A stretch of 64,000 nucleotides of DNA from Lota lota (GCA_026745465.1 JACYXH010000477.1:542501-606500), one strand, 5' to 3'; shown: positions 25,975 to 40,000, counted from the first letter of the stretch. Notes: generated from the letters alone by a model not told the origin. Translations and numbers: made by a program.

Positions 25975-28163
25975 CTATATGTAGATGGGCGTCTCTTGTC
26001 CGGTCAGCAGTCTAAACATCACTGCAGGCATTGTCTTCATATTGATCTAGTAGGGAGGCAGATTTGTGCAGGGGGGGGGGGGGGGGGGGGGGGAAAGGAA
26101 AGCTGCTGATGACTACAATGTAATCTAGAATGGAAAAGTCCCCCAGCCACAGTTATAACAAAATGACATGGCTCAATACCCCGGCTTACACAGTCCAACA
26201 ACTTCTGACCGATCACTGACCAATACAGGATGAGGCGTTAGGGTCCGGCTATCAGAAGCTTTTAGAAACATGTTTCAAAGAATTGGCCCCAAAAGTGAAT
26301 ACACTGGGTAAATAAGGGCAAAAGAGTTCGAAATAAAGATACATCATTATGCAACTTTCTTTTGAATCATGGGAGAGGGAGGGATGGAATGATGATGATG
26401 TTTGCATATTGCTTTCAAAGAAGTTGGCCATCGTCTGGTCCTGTATCAATATCATGAATGATTGAGAATAGAACATTTTATATTGTCAACGTTTTTCATC
26501 ATCCTTTGATGTAAACGCACCCCAGTGTCCACAGTGTACCTGTAGACATCCTTGACCATTCACTGTGATTCACTTCAGTGAAATGCGTCTGTAAAATCAC
26601 GAATAGTCAAATAATAACTAGTACTGTGAAGAGTGCTAATTGCACCTGCAGTATGGATCGGAGCTGGCTTACCTCGCCCACGGAGACAGACAGGGTTTGA
26701 ACGATCTTCTCGTGTGCCATGGCTACCACACTCTGTCCATTTATTTCAATGATTCTGTGGCCGACCCGAACCCCACCGCGCTCAGCTATTCCGCCCCGCA
26801 TAAGACTGCAAATCTGAAACACAACAGTCAATCACGTAAGTTACTTTGAAGGCAAACTAGGGTTATTTTTTAATTGAGTATTTCAGATTCCTATGCAGTC
26901 GGATACCTCAACGTCACTGAATGCCTTCATTTAAATGTACATTCACATGAAAGTTATTACTTTTGCAACTACATTTAAAGGCGCTGTGGGCCGTCTTTCT
27001 TGTATATTAAAGCATAACCACTGCCCTCAACCACAATACAACCCCAGAATCATCCCAAAACAAGTTTTAGTCTCAGAGCCGCTTGAGAAGGGAGGCCCTG
27101 CTAGGAAGTAGTACTTTGGCTTCGGCTTTAGTTTGTATTCTTTTTTTATCAGTTTGTTTAGGTTATTAATACACACTAAACTCACATTAGTCTAACAGAT
27201 AACAGTTTGTATGCGTGTGGAAAATGGCACGTAATTGAATGTATTAAAAGTGTCATGACTTTTTGACCTGCACGTACTGTTTATTTATGCAGGTCAGTTT
27301 AATTGTTATCAAACTATTTACCCAACACAGGCAATTGAGAACAATATATTGCATTAGGAGCAGTCACACAATTACTGGCTTAGTTGTTTTAAGCCAATAT
27401 CACAAAAAACAAATTGTGTTTATGACTGCATAGTTACACTTTTACATATTATATATTATTTCATTAAACTCGTACTGTTTGTGCATATGCACAATCAAAT
27501 GCTATGCGAACAGGAGTAAGAGTATTTAGCCTTCCTGGACAATGTGGGTTGGGCCTCTGAAAAGGCTCCGCCTACTGACTCCATAATCTCATTGGAGGAC
27601 TAAAACACTCACGTTGCCAATGACTGGGAAACCTGGAAGGGGGTGACTGGGTAGACCTGGAGAAGGCTTAGGCCCGTGTCGGACACAGTGTTGGATACAA
27701 GTGGCTGAAATGAGTTTCCTCCGCAGGAGAGCCGCCCTAGCCGTGCTCGCACTCCATTTGTTGAGGAGCTCAGTGACGGACCCCCTGCTGTCCCTCCGTG
27801 TGGAGAGGGGCAAGCTGAGTTGGTTGGGGCATCTGTTAAGGACGTCCCCAGGTCCTTAGCTGCCCTGCTTACCTTTATCACCCAAGAGACCCTAATTATG
27901 GACTATGTGGAAAATAGAAATGGATGGATGGATGGATGGACTTTAGATGTGACATGCTTTGTTTGACAAGTCTTACTCACAATGCCATTCTGAACACTGA
28001 AGCCCAGCTGGAACTTGAGGTCTGGTCTCTTAATGAGCACGGTGGTGACAGGAGGGCAGCTTACGATGCTCAGCTTCACCTTTACCAAATTCTTTAATCC
28101 CTAAAGTAAGAAATAACACATCTCTACTCCAACCAAATGTTTCTCTTAAAATATAATACATTT

Positions 28164-28200
<37 letters not shown>

Positions 28201-31200
28201 TTGCCTGCGTGTGTACCTTCATGTCCATAGATTCTGGTTTCGATAACTATGTGGCGCCAAATAACAAGTCTAATACGAAAAAGTTGCCTTCAAATTCTAG
28301 TCTACAAAATATAAATATACATCATGTATCAAAAGAAATGTAGATGTCAATGAAAAATCGAAATAGGGAAACCCGTGGGACGAATGTGAAGGGAGCTCGT
28401 TGATATGCTACCTTAATGATACCCTGGCAGGTAGCCAACGGCAACCCCACCAGGCTGGTGTCATTTATGGACATGATCTGGTCGCCCACGCTGAGCTTCC
28501 CGGAGCGGGCGGCCGGACCGCTGTTCAGCATGTTGGCCAGGATGACCGTTGGTAAGATGGAGCCCCAGCCGGACTCCACTATCACCACGCCAAGCATCTC
28601 CCCCTTCTGCTTCTCCACATGCAGCTACAGAGACAGTCAAAGCGCGTTGAGCACAACTACCCTTCGGGGGAACATATATCATTGTCTCTGTTTGGCTATT
28701 ATGGTTCATCCGGGGCTGTGTGTTAAAGTGAATCGACCATGCTGTAAATGTTATTTGTTTGTGTTTCAGCGTACCAGATACATTTCGTTTTTTTTAATAC
28801 CTCTTTACAGTTGTCCGAATTCGAGAAATGAATGAGGTCATCGTTGTACATCTCCTGAGAGTTGATGATGTCACTGTATTGTTTCTGACTCAGGTCCTTG
28901 GGGTTGATGCCATTGGCTCGGAGGAATTCCCTGTAGGCCACACTGAAAGCCTGACCAATGGACTGTGCAATGAGCTGAGCCTAAAGGAAGGAGGGGGAGG
29001 GGCTTAGGGTACACTATTACTCAGCACTAGAGAGGGGTGAGAGAAAATTCATGTAATCGTCAAATGAACTATATATAGAAACAGAAAACCAGATGCGATA
29101 CCTTATATGACATCTTTTGTTTTGTTTTTTTCCACCTTTTTATTGTTGTTTTCATACTGTGAAGGTGTTAACACTTACGTCCTCTGACTCAAACACATAG
29201 CAGATCATCCTGTACTGGTTCTTTCCCTCGGCGGAGGACATGGAGGCTTCTGTGTCGTCCTGGAGGTTTCCCTGGGACATGCGTCTGCGGGCCATCAGCA
29301 CCACAATGCTACCAATATCTGCAATGTAGGAGATGGTACGCAAGGCACTGTCCATCATCGTTTCCTGTGAGGAGTAACAGGAACATAAAACGTACAATAT
29401 CAAAGTCTTTATATGAATGGTGGAATGGGTGTAATGACTACATTAAATATTCATTAATATAGTCATTCGTCATTCTCTTTTGCTTTTAGTAGTTACTAAC
29501 CTGCGTGTCAGCATTCAGCACCTTGACGGCTTTAGTTGAGATAAAAAGGTCCACCTCAGTGACCATTTGAGAGTCCTCATCTTGACTCTGTGTTGGTTTA
29601 AAGGATTTTACAAAATAAGGATGATAAAAATGGCCTTCATTTGATATTTGATGTATGTTTCTATTACGGGTTTAATAATTTGCTCTAATACCATTTTATG
29701 TACCTCTCTGTATACAAAACAGTGAAGTTTAAAGCCTTACACTGAAAGGTTTCATCGTGTGCAATTAAAAGGTGTAACGGCACCATCGTGTGGCGCAACG
29801 GCGTATACACACAGGTCTTACCCTATCTGGTCTTTACTATTATTAATCTCAAGTGCGTTATTTGCTGACTTGGGTCCCTCTCTGAAAAAAACGATTACCT
29901 TGATATGGCTGACAGCCTCCTGGGCCTGTGTCATGCGAATGGATTTGGACGGATTCTTATCGGACAGCACCTGCGTGCAGCCCAGGTAGTTAGCAGCGAA
30001 AATGATCCCATCGATGAGGTCCTCGGGCTCACAGGGGCCTGGGACTAAACCCACAACAGCAGAAGACATGCAGCACACTCTTGTAGTTACATATGGACCA
30101 CAAAGCATATGTAAATGAAGCCTCTACATTTTTGGCATTTACATGTAAGACTGTTACCGTCCACAAAGCTGGGGAAGGCGGCGGTTTCCTGCGTTTTCTG
30201 CAAGAGGTGGATATTAATTAGTACTCCGTAGCATTGTATCACTCATAGTATCACTATAGCTTTAGTTAACAACCGCACCACCTTTCAGCAGACTTTTCAT
30301 GGGATTATGGCCATCACACGCCATCACACACCATCACAAAATCACACATTGTCCCACACGTTGCAAACACACCCATAAACAGAAGGCATATCTTTCCCAA
30401 TAGAATTGTCTGTAAGGACAACCTTCTTCCCTATATTCTCTCTTTGCTTTGGATGCCCTCCTATTTAAAACACTCAGGGTGCTGGCCCTTCACTGGGAGA
30501 TAATAACAAATCGTTTGGTTAAGCTAACGACCCTACCTGGGGGCTGCTGCTGTTCTCCTCTGGTGGGAGGGGCTCCTGTGGGCACTGAGGCCTGCTTGGT
30601 TGCTCTGGCACATCCTCAGCCATCGGTGTTGCCTGGGTCCTCTCGCCCTGCTGTGTACATTAAAGAGGACAAGCAAAACTTCAATACAATGTAATTAACA
30701 TTGATGTATTATTCATCAAATGGATTTTTGCATTTGTTTATTTCAACGTTTGAAAATGGAATGGAATATGCATGCAACGTCCCACTGATTTTCCTCGGTG
30801 ATGCCGGAGGGAGAATGATGCGGACTGAGTTTACCGCCCACAGCACAAAACAGGGAATATAAAGACAGACACCACGTTACCTGTGGGTTTTTTTCTGGCT
30901 GTCTAGGTCTGTCCGGAAGAGAATCCCTGTGTTGCGCTGGATTTTCCACCTGCTCCGGGGTCAGTTTGACGGCTCTGGGGTGACTCTCTTGTTGGTGTGG
31001 AGCCCCGTTGTCCCGTGGGGCCGGCGACGGGCCGGGGTTTTCTCTGGGCACCGGGGCCTGCTTGGCGGGGACATGCCTCGGGGGCGGGGGCTGACGGGGG
31101 GGGGGCTGGGGTCGGCTTTTCACGCCATCGGATCTGGTTTTGGTCCGCGTGACGGCCTTTCTGCCGTCCTTCGGCGCCGTCTTTGGCTGCGGTTCGGCGC

Positions 31201-32221
31201 TGACGCCCGTTCCTCCTTTGGCGCCCGTGGCTCCGTTCTCAGTCTCCCCAGCGGTGCCCCTCCTCCCTCTCCCTTTACCCGGCCGCTCCTTCTCCCGGGA
31301 ACCCCTGCGAGAGGCCTCGCCCACCGGCCGCCCGCCGGCCTCTGGTGGAGGGTCGGAGCTTCTCGCCGAGGCCGCCCTGTCTTCTCTGAACCTCTCCTCG
31401 CCCCTCTTGCCACCCCGCTGCACATCGCTGCGCTGATATACCGCGGGGGCGGCCTCCGAGCCCGTGTCACAGTCCTCCTCCAGGTCCTCCACAAACCTCA
31501 CCCCGTCCAGCACCTCCTCTATCTCGTCCGAATCGTCGATGAAATACCCGAGCCTCCGGATGGCGTCCGCCTCGCCTCCGCCGTGACCGCGACCGTGGCC
31601 GTCGTGGTCGCCTCCGGGCGGCGGGGGAGCCAGGGGAGGGGAGGCCTCGGGGTGGTGACAGAAGCGAGGGTGGGCCGGGCGGGGCGGCTCCGGCTCGCGC
31701 GCCTCCTGCCGATGCAGAGGGGGAGAGGGAGGAGGCGTAGCAGGGCCGGACAATACCTCCCCCACCAGGGTGTGTTCTGCGTAGCTGCCCTCCTCTGAGG
31801 AGTACTGGCTGTAGTAGCTCATGTTAACGTGACCTCCTCCACCTCCTCCACCACCTCCTCCCCCTCCTCCTCCCCCTCCTCCTCCTCCTCCTCCTCTTCC
31901 TCCTCCTCCTCCTCCTCGGTTGACATGCAGGACATCGTCATAGTCCTGCTCTACGTCCGAGCCCACGTTGTCGTACTCGGAGCACGTCTCCGCCTCCTCC
32001 ATGTTCTCGGACTTCAGGAAGTAGTGACTGGAAGGGACGGGAGGGGCCGGCTGACCATGGTCGCCGTGGGTTCTCCTGGAGTGAGCGTGATCCGACGCCT
32101 CCCTCGTTATGCTCCTCTGTTCTTCCTGGTGCTCATTCTTCACCCTGCACGCGGTAGGGCAGGGCGGAGAGCCGGGAACCAGTATTCTGTTAATTGTGTC
32201 TGGTCTTTTTCCATGTGCCAT
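25975..32221 (-). CDS. apba2: amyloid-beta precursor protein-binding family A member 2 (Mint-2/X11-beta)
   Basis: Neuronal adaptor that binds the APP cytoplasmic tail through a PTB domain and presynaptic/trafficking proteins through two PDZ domains. Coding exons: 30881-32221, 30537-30650, 30158-30197, 29899-30044, 29501-29587, 29179-29364, 28801-28980, 28412-28624, 27981-28100, 26673-26813, 25975-26046. All phases agree; 879 aa. The start MAHGKRP matches the MAH start of APBA2. The long first exon encodes a disordered acidic/proline-rich N-terminus with a glycine run (about residues 102-130). [23 protein letters not shown] through [19 protein letters not shown]1: [15 protein letters not shown] to [12 protein letters not shown]2: [19 protein letters not shown] to HEKIV. 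The C-terminus [14 protein letters not shown] favours APBA2 over APBA1. No break. The Lys/Ala-rich insert inside the PTB domain of mammalian members is absent. Confidence 0.96.
26071..26093. repeat. poly-G homopolymer
   Basis: About 23 G, some 25 bases upstream of the last apba2 exon on the minus strand, where it reads as a C-tract before the acceptor CTACTAG. Confidence 0.9.
27660..27943 (+). mobile_element. 3' end of a LINE (RTE-like) retrotransposon
   Basis: The plus strand carries a degenerate ORF end reading [13 protein letters not shown] and [14 protein letters not shown], the C-terminal signature of an abundant teleost LINE (MSFLRR...VERSQLRWLGHL...). It ends in GGATGGATGGATGGATGG, the short tandem tail typical of that family. 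It is 5'-truncated and sits in apba2 intron 9, opposite to the gene. Clade assignment is tentative. Confidence 0.65.
28165..28193. repeat. (GT)n microsatellite
   Basis: About 14 units in apba2 intron 8. Confidence 0.9.
31836..31917 (-). repeat. GGN trinucleotide run coding for polyglycine in apba2
   Basis: Plus-strand (CCT/CCA/CCC)n inside apba2 exon 1, translated on the minus strand as a run of about 27 Gly with single Arg interruptions. Codons mix GGA, GGG and GGT, so it is an impure coding microsatellite. Confidence 0.93.
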
Positions 32222-34021
32222 ATCTGGCCCAGTAAGACCACTACGCTAAGCCCTGTGGGGACACCAAACCACACACAGAGAAACAAATTAGATTATGGAT
32301 AACATGGTATGAACAGAAATATACCTTGTTGACTCCTATGAGGATTTTATTTGCATAGTCAATGAGCCAATTAAATGGTTGAAAGGCTAGATTTGACATT
32401 GTAATTTTATCATCAAAGGGATGACACCACGCCCAGCGCAGACACGTGAGCAGTGGCACCCTCACCAAAACAAGAACGTGCAACAGTGGCATTTGACGGT
32501 GGGCAGGTTGTTTGTTTGTTTTATCATTTGAATAAACAGAAATGACTGCATGATTATTGTATCCTCTAAAAGTTCAAAATCTGAAAAGTACAATTAATAA
32601 TGGACATATCATGATTCAGAACTAGACTAAGAACCAAAACAACGTCCCAGTATTTTCTTCCCAAAACAACACAGGCTACACAAAAATACAGGCTACCATA
32701 TCAGACCAAATGATGAACTCTCCATGGTGCTGAATTGGCTCTGTAGCTCTAATCAATAACAGAGATTCCAGTCTTCGGTGATGATCCTAAATATTTTTGA
32801 CGAGATTTTCCTAACCAATACGCCAAACTTTTGCCGCAACTGCAGGGGTTTGTGGTCCACCTGGTTATGCTACCAAAGTGGACGTCGCGTTTACAAAAAC
32901 ATAGGCTAGGATCACCAGATCTTAGATTTCGGCACTCTGCGTTTTTTTTTTTGCTACAGCATATCAAAGGTGATCGCATTATGTTATCTTTCCTCAAAAC
33001 AGGATGAATAAACGCAGCGGTGAAAATCAGATCGACCTTGATTTTAAATATCTAGATTGCACCATGCTGGTATCTTACTCATGGGGCTGGTGTTCTACCT
33101 TAGGTGCATAGCCAGCACTATTGTCTGAACTAGGACTACCGCAAGCATCACGGGCCTATGTACATAAAGGTTATTTTCCCCACCCCCCTCCCCCCATTCT
33201 ATTATTCAATATGGCACTTACAAACATCGATCTTGACGGCGATCCTCCTTGCTTTTAAAATGCCTGCATCTTGATCTGTCTGGAATGGGTGATTTTGGAA
33301 TATAAGGTGCGCCCTGGAATCTGTGTAGAAAATACACCCCCTTCTCTGTGTTTGCTTCTTCGCTTGAATCTTGCTCCAGTCCTCTGATGGAATGAAGAAA
33401 ATGATTTGATAAAAAAAATAACAATAATTAAGAGAAGAAAACCTAAGAAGGAATAAAAAAAACGGAACCACCTTAAATGTTCCTTTATCGTTATATGTTT
33501 TCAAGTTGCCCTTTCTAAATTATTAATGTTGTAAGTATGGTACAACGGTTGATCAAACTGGGGGTAACAATCTGCCTGAATACATCGTAGACAATGATTC
33601 TGTTTTGAATGGTTATTTTAGATTAGGTTTTTAGAAAAAGATAAACATTAATTTTTTGTTTTTAGACGCGATGTTGTAGTTTATCTGTTTGGCGATCTAT
33701 TGCTACAGTCTAGCCGCGTTCTTTGCTCTTCTAGTTTAGTCTGCAGAGCGGAATTCTGCATTTGAACAGTGAGCTAGCTTTTGTTGATGTTACGATGGAC
33801 GGCGTTTAGTGCATGGTTATTTGTCTAATTAGCCAGAAATCGAAACATTTCGGGTACAAATGTATAGTCTATGTCTAAAATATCAGCATTTTAATCAAAG
33901 CAAAGATTTAAACGATTTTGCTATAGTTATAGCGTAACAAATGTCAATGTAACGGTAACGTTGAACCTATTTTTTTTTCCATTGGTGGACAACGCAGTGA
34001 ATCTACTCGACACCTTCCGAC
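32222..34021. promoter_or_regulatory. divergent intergenic region of apba2 and fan1
   Basis: The genes start head to head, 1.8 kb apart. It contains a possible apba2 noncoding exon (33221-33383, minus) and, at 33998, an acceptor (ACAACGCAG) that would open the fan1 start-codon exon. No TATA box was seen. Confidence 0.45.
33221..33383 (-). other. possible 5' noncoding exon of apba2
   Basis: A minus-strand segment bounded by a good acceptor (TTTTCTTCATTCCATCAG) and a good donor (gtaagtgcc). It has two open frames but no recognisable protein. Its position upstream of the apba2 start codon suggests a 5' UTR exon. Confidence 0.3.
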
Positions 34022-37000
34022 ATGAGTGAAAGAAACACACCCAAAAACCGTTTATCGAGATCTAAGGGCAAGAAGAAAGGAAGCCAAAATGATCACTTAT
34101 CTACCAGTGTGACAACTCCAATTACCTCATTCTTTAAGAACACCCCTCCACCTAAACTGGCTTGTCCTCTGTGTGGCCAGCTGGTGCCCAGATACAGCAT
34201 CAACGATCACATTGACCTACAATGCAAGAACTTCGAGAGAGCAGACGACGCTGCCCCGGCAAGTAATGGTCTAGTACCTCGTAAAGAACTGTCCCCCAAA
34301 ATGAATGTAGTTAAGTCCCCTGCCCACGACGTGTCGTCCTCTCAATCGGAAGAGAACAAGGAGACAAAAACAAGTCCTTATTTTAAAAAGCACTGTACTG
34401 GACGGATGACGCGAGAGGAAAGCAATTCGTCAGTGGTGAGAAAGATCGATCTGGGTGGTCTCTCCTCCAAGATGTGTAGAATACGTGAACGTCGTGAGAG
34501 CAGAAAGACACCGGATACACAGTGTTTACTTTTAAACAATGAATGTAGCTCGGAGCTGAGTGGTTCACAGAAAGAAAATCAGTGTGATAGTCTAGATGAC
34601 AACGAAGCTTGTTCAATAATCGCTGATCTGACACCACAGGTTGGCCAAAGTGAGAAGAACTGTATCTCAATTACAAACCCACAGTGTTTAGGAGATGAAC
34701 GCATCATGGAAGTAAACAAGTCTGAAGTGGTGACCATCCATCCAATATTTGCTCAGGGGCTGTCCTCTCCTTCCTCTAAGAGAAAGGCAAAACTTCCAGG
34801 GATGTCCATGGACAAAATGTCTGTTTCTAGCAAAAAAGCTAAACTTGAGGGGATAAGTAGTGAGTCGAACAAGACCCTCTCTAGCGAAGAACAAACAGAG
34901 ATCTTTGACACCAACAATGTGTCAAACAACCAAAAAACAAACGTATGGAATAAGCCACAGAAAGTCCACGAGAAAGCGGATAAAAGCTCGGACGGAGCTC
35001 AACTGTCTGAACATAGTGCAGTGGAACCCAGCAAAAACTCTGAAAGTATCAATCGCTCAAGATTACCGTACTACCTCCGTAACTTCCAGACAGTTCTAGA
35101 GGCAGTGCTGGAGAACGAGGACGACCGAGAGCTTTTTAACCATGAGGACCTGTCGTCTATACACGCCTTTGAAAAACTCTCAGGTATTCTGAATTACTTC
35201 TACTACTATTATTTCTTATAATTTCTTTATCGTTTACCCTAACTCACGCCTATTTCCATTTTAAAAGTCATGGGGCAGAAGCTGTACGTGAGATTGTTTC
35301 AAAGGAAATTAAAATGGCTCCAAGTGAATAAACTGGATTATGAAGAAATATCCAATGACCTGGGGCCCATTGCTCAAGAGCTGGTGGATTGTGGCTTCCT
35401 AGAGAAAGGTTAATGAAATTAGAAATTAATTGCATATCACAATATAATTAACATTATTAATACATGTTTCATGTGGTATTAAACGTATCCGGACCACTCC
35501 TTGTTTCAGAGAATAACCTGCAGGATCTGGGTGAGGTTCTGGACCTCCTCTTGGCTCCAGATCTCAAAACTCTTGCGAAGACCTTCCACCTGAGCAGCTC
35601 CATAACTCAGAAACAGCAGCTGGTCGATGGGCTCCAGCGTCTGAGTCGTCAGAAGTCCCTCTTCAGCCGGGCTGCTGGTCAAAATAACATTGGAGCTGTC
35701 ATTCTTAAGAGGTCTGAAAAAAAGAACATCCAGGAATTTCCACAGGTCAATTCAAATAATGGCACACCATTAAAGCACATGGAATCATTTTCCTTGTACC
35801 TACAGGGCAAAGCAGCTTGCAGGTTCCTGTGTTCGTTTGCGTCGTGGTCCACGGGCCGTGTTCTCCAGAGTGCTGTTGCTGTTCTCTCTGACGGACAGCG
35901 TGGAAGAGGAGGAGATGGCCTCTGGTGGCCAGGGTCAACTGTACACCATCCTGCTGGTCAACTCTGGACGCCTGGCCTTCCCTGACTACACAGTGCAGCG
36001 CAGCGCCAGGCTCTTCCAAGATAGAGATGACCTTATAAGGTGGGCTGCTGCCAAAAATGTCACATGAGTTTTGTAATTTTGTGATGTAGCTTAAATAGTG
36101 TATTTTCTTCATCTTAAAGGGTGCTTTACTGTTAATGTGTTTAGTTTTAAATGGATTTCTCACCATGGCCATGGTACCAATCATTGTTTCTCCTGTTAAA
36201 TATATGTAAAATATATATAAAATAAAATGTATATAAATATATAAAATATTACATTAATATATTCAGTGAAAGATATTGTGATATTTAATTAGATAAATAT
36301 CACCCACCACCATGTGTAATTATTTTTATTTAAATAAATATGAATTGAACATGAATTGTTTTAATAACCTTACATGCATATTCATTAATTGAATATACTA
36401 ACTCAAACTGATGGACATTCATTTTAATTGGTGATGGCAGGTATGAGGCAGCCATGCGGGCCCTACAGGAGGTGATTACAGCTATGCAGGGAGGCCAGTG
36501 GGAGGAGGCCTTTGACTTTTACACCACAGCCAAGACCGCCTGGCAGGAACTGAGAAACACCCATGACCTCAGGTGAGTACTACATAAACCATGCCATCTA
36601 CTGATCATACATATCAGGCAGGCAGGATAGTCCAGTGGTTATGGTTTTCTCCCAGCCGAAAGGTTCAGGGTTCGAACCCTAATGTCCACAGCCTACCTGT
36701 AGGCATCATTGAGCAACACCCCAGACCCCTACCATAATGAAATGTATCTGAAAATGATTCACTGTAACGTGCTATGCGGAAAAAATAAAACTAAATGGTT
36801 GAATTGTAATAAAAGGTTTACACACAGCAAGTTCAAAATCTTTATTGTCCCCAAGAGGAAATGTGTTGGGCCGCTGGAGCACACATTCAGCACCATACAC
36901 ATCCCACTGCACACAACAAAACAAGACAAGGAGCCCAACAAGCAGTAAAAATAAAAACAAAAATACAAGAGCCCACATCATCATTACCAGTAGTCAGCGA

Positions 37001-40000
37001 TTCAATAAACCAATGGCCACAGGGATAAAAGGAGTTCCTGGGCCTGGTTGGCTTCCCCCATGGCATTCTGAAGTGCTGGCCCAGGAAGAGCAAGTTGACT
37101 TCTCCCTGCAGGGGATGGCCTGCACAGTCCAGGATGGCATGAGGCTTCCTGAGCACATGCCTATTAATGATGTCCTTCAGCTGGTCCTGTCCCACCCCAA
37201 TGATCTTACTGGCCACTTTCAACAGTCTACCTGGTCGATTTATATTCAAAAGAGTCACATTTAAAAACCAGGCTACCTTACAAATTGTCACAAGATTAAA
37301 TTAAAGCCTTGTAAACAGTTCATAACAGGATTAACATTAAATCCTCAAATTTTTGGTAAGAAATATAACCATTGCTGCACCTGGTTGCAATGTCAGTGTT
37401 GGCCTCAAAACATAGTTGATTGTCAATAACAGTCTCAAGATATGTATAATTGTCCACAATCTGAATGTCAGTGCCAGCCCATGATGTTCAGATCTACCTG
37501 GAGGTTAGCAAGGAGCTTCTCTGGCAGCAGATGGAGCTGGATATGTTAAAAGCAGATGAGAAGTAAATCAGCAAAAGCCTACCATGGGTCTTGGGTCCTT
37601 CCAGATGTTGGCAAAGCAGATGGAGCAGTGTGAGAGTAGCATCTCTCACCCCTCTCCCTCTGTAGGGGAACTGGAAAGGATCGAGTAGGCTCTCTACCTG
37701 TTCTAAAACCCTTTTACAAACCTGTTTCTCAAACGATTTCATTAGGAGAGATTTTAGTGCCTTTTAATTAAAGAACAATTCTGAAATCTGGCCAAGATCT
37801 GAAAATCAACGTCTTAAGAACACTCCCACACACATTGGCTGGTCCTGAGCTTTTTCTAACTTTTGTCTGCTTAAAAACATTTATTACATTTGGATAGTAA
37901 AGTCAATTTCCGGGTTGTTTTCCCATGAATCAAATTTTAATCAGCAGTAAAATCATGACAATCAAAACAAGTTAAAAAAAACTGTTGCCCATCGGCAAGC
38001 TGCTCATCTGTGTTAAAACCATCAATAGCTAAGACCTTGTTGTTGCCCCCGTCACATGACCCTGTCATCGTTTTCACGTCCTGCCAGGCAGTTCTCAAGT
38101 TGTTACTGCTTCACAGTTTTACTGCTTTACAGTTTCGCCTCTATTTTATCCTGGTACATTAGTTCTGTTTTTTTTTCACCCGTCATCTGTCCTCAACAAA
38201 AGCAGACTACCACTTACCAAGTCAGATTTGAAGGGACTTAGACACCCACGGATTGTTATTAGGATAAATAGTCAGTGTTTAAGAGGGGATAACAGAGTCT
38301 TTACAAAAGGTAATGTAACTTCACACCACATCTGTCAATGAATCAATACTGGCTGGCAGAAGGTGGACAGTGTTGTGATCAGAGGATCCGAGTGGTGGTG
38401 CCTCGACTGACTTATATGCCCCCTTGATGGAGCCGTAGCAAAGATCCAAGCTCTTGCTGTTAAGAGTATTATGTTAGGGTCGTCAGGTAAGATAGAGTGC
38501 AGCTATTGTTCAACCGGGAATATTGTGTTAGCACTTAGCAGCGGATTTAGTGTCGGCTTTGGGGTGACTCTAGACTACAGTGACAAATAGTTAGGGGAAC
38601 TCTCTTGGAAGGTACACGGGTCTGACTGTTGTTGCACCATCTCCGGTTGATGTAAAGGCATACATCTCCACCCAGACTTTCCGGTCACATTTCTATCCCT
38701 GTCGAGTCGGATAGGAATATGCAATCCTCGTACATTCAGTTCAGAGTCCAGATCCATCTCCGACAGCCACGTCTCATGGAAGGCCATGAGACAGAGATCC
38801 CTGAATTAGTTTGCAGCTCATCTGTCTCATCCTTTAAGGACTGGACGTTCGCCAAAATAATAGATGGTAGAGGGAGGTGTTTTTTTGTTGTAGTTTCCTT
38901 GTCTGCACTCAAGCCCCTCAAGCACCACCTCTCTGCCCCCGTTTCCACACATAATTCCCTGAGTATTTTATCGTATTATTCCCAAATCCACCAAAGTTGG
39001 TGTCATTAAATATCAGATCAATAGGATGGTTCACTGAACTCCATTCAATTGTAGCATGATCTCACCGGAGTTTTGAATCCTATTAGTTTGGGAGTTGTGC
39101 CGATCAAACAGTCCCAGGATGCAACTCAGGGTAGTCAATTAAATAACTTGGAAAAGGATCTCCATTTATTAACAATCTCACCCGTCATCAATTTAAATCC
39201 ACCGCGCTCAAACGTGGACTCCTTTAGGACATTTACAACGATAAAACAAAAATAAACTATTGGACGCACGTTGTGATGGAAAATGACTCAAGGCCCTATT
39301 CCGAGGTCAGCTCGCTTAAACTAATTAGTTTGTTCAAGTTGTTATGTGCACACTATAGTGGCCTATCTGTCTTTTTAACTATCTAACTCCCCACAGTTGC
39401 CTGTTCTCCTGTATTCCTGCATTGCGCTCTGTTCTCATGTGAGAAACTCCTGAGCAAGCTCCTCATCCCAATTATGTGTCTGTTCTTGACTGCATATCCT
39501 CTCCCTAAATCATGTATGTTGCCTTGACCGTACATTGTACCCGTTATAAATAATGAGTGGCGTCATCTCGTGACATCTCTGAGACGTTGTTTGCTCCACT
39601 CTACAAAAAGGGCTTCCCTCCTCTATTCAGCACGCTTTTTCTTGAGAACTCTGCTCTGCGTGGAGTTGCCTTTGAAACCGTGTCTTTTATATGCTGCAGC
39701 GTATGAAATAAATCAACTACGGATATCCATTTGTCTTAGCCTTTTATTCGAGCTAGCCACCAGTCATTTAATTTGCTACAACAACGTACGCTTGCACCCA
39801 CCTGCTGCCGGGTCGCCACTGGAGCTGCGCCTTCCCCGTACCAATGGCATTGCTGAAACTCTTCATTGTGTTTTGCCAGTCACCAGGAGCAGCTGCCTGT
39901 TTTCCTGCGCTGCTTCACCACCGGCTGGGCCTACACTCGCATCCTCTCACGGGGGGTAGAGATCCTGCAGAGGCAACGCTGCTATAAGGTTCGCTCCATA

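Noticed and set aside
30929-31798. Long plus-strand open frame (289 codons)
   Set aside because: It is antisense to apba2 exon 1, which has the recognisable protein and correct splice sites. High GC content keeps the other frame open.
31829-32302. Plus-strand frame beginning with a Ser/Thr run
   Set aside because: Antisense to the apba2 polyglycine repeat and start region.
35464-35985. Continuous 173-codon frame across fan1 exons 4 and 5
   Set aside because: It reads through intron 4; phase and homology require splicing from 35711 to 35806.
36610-36690. tRNA gene
   Set aside because: A- and B-boxes are present, but no acceptor stem or clean anticodon arm forms, and SINE body sequence follows; related copies occur elsewhere in the window.
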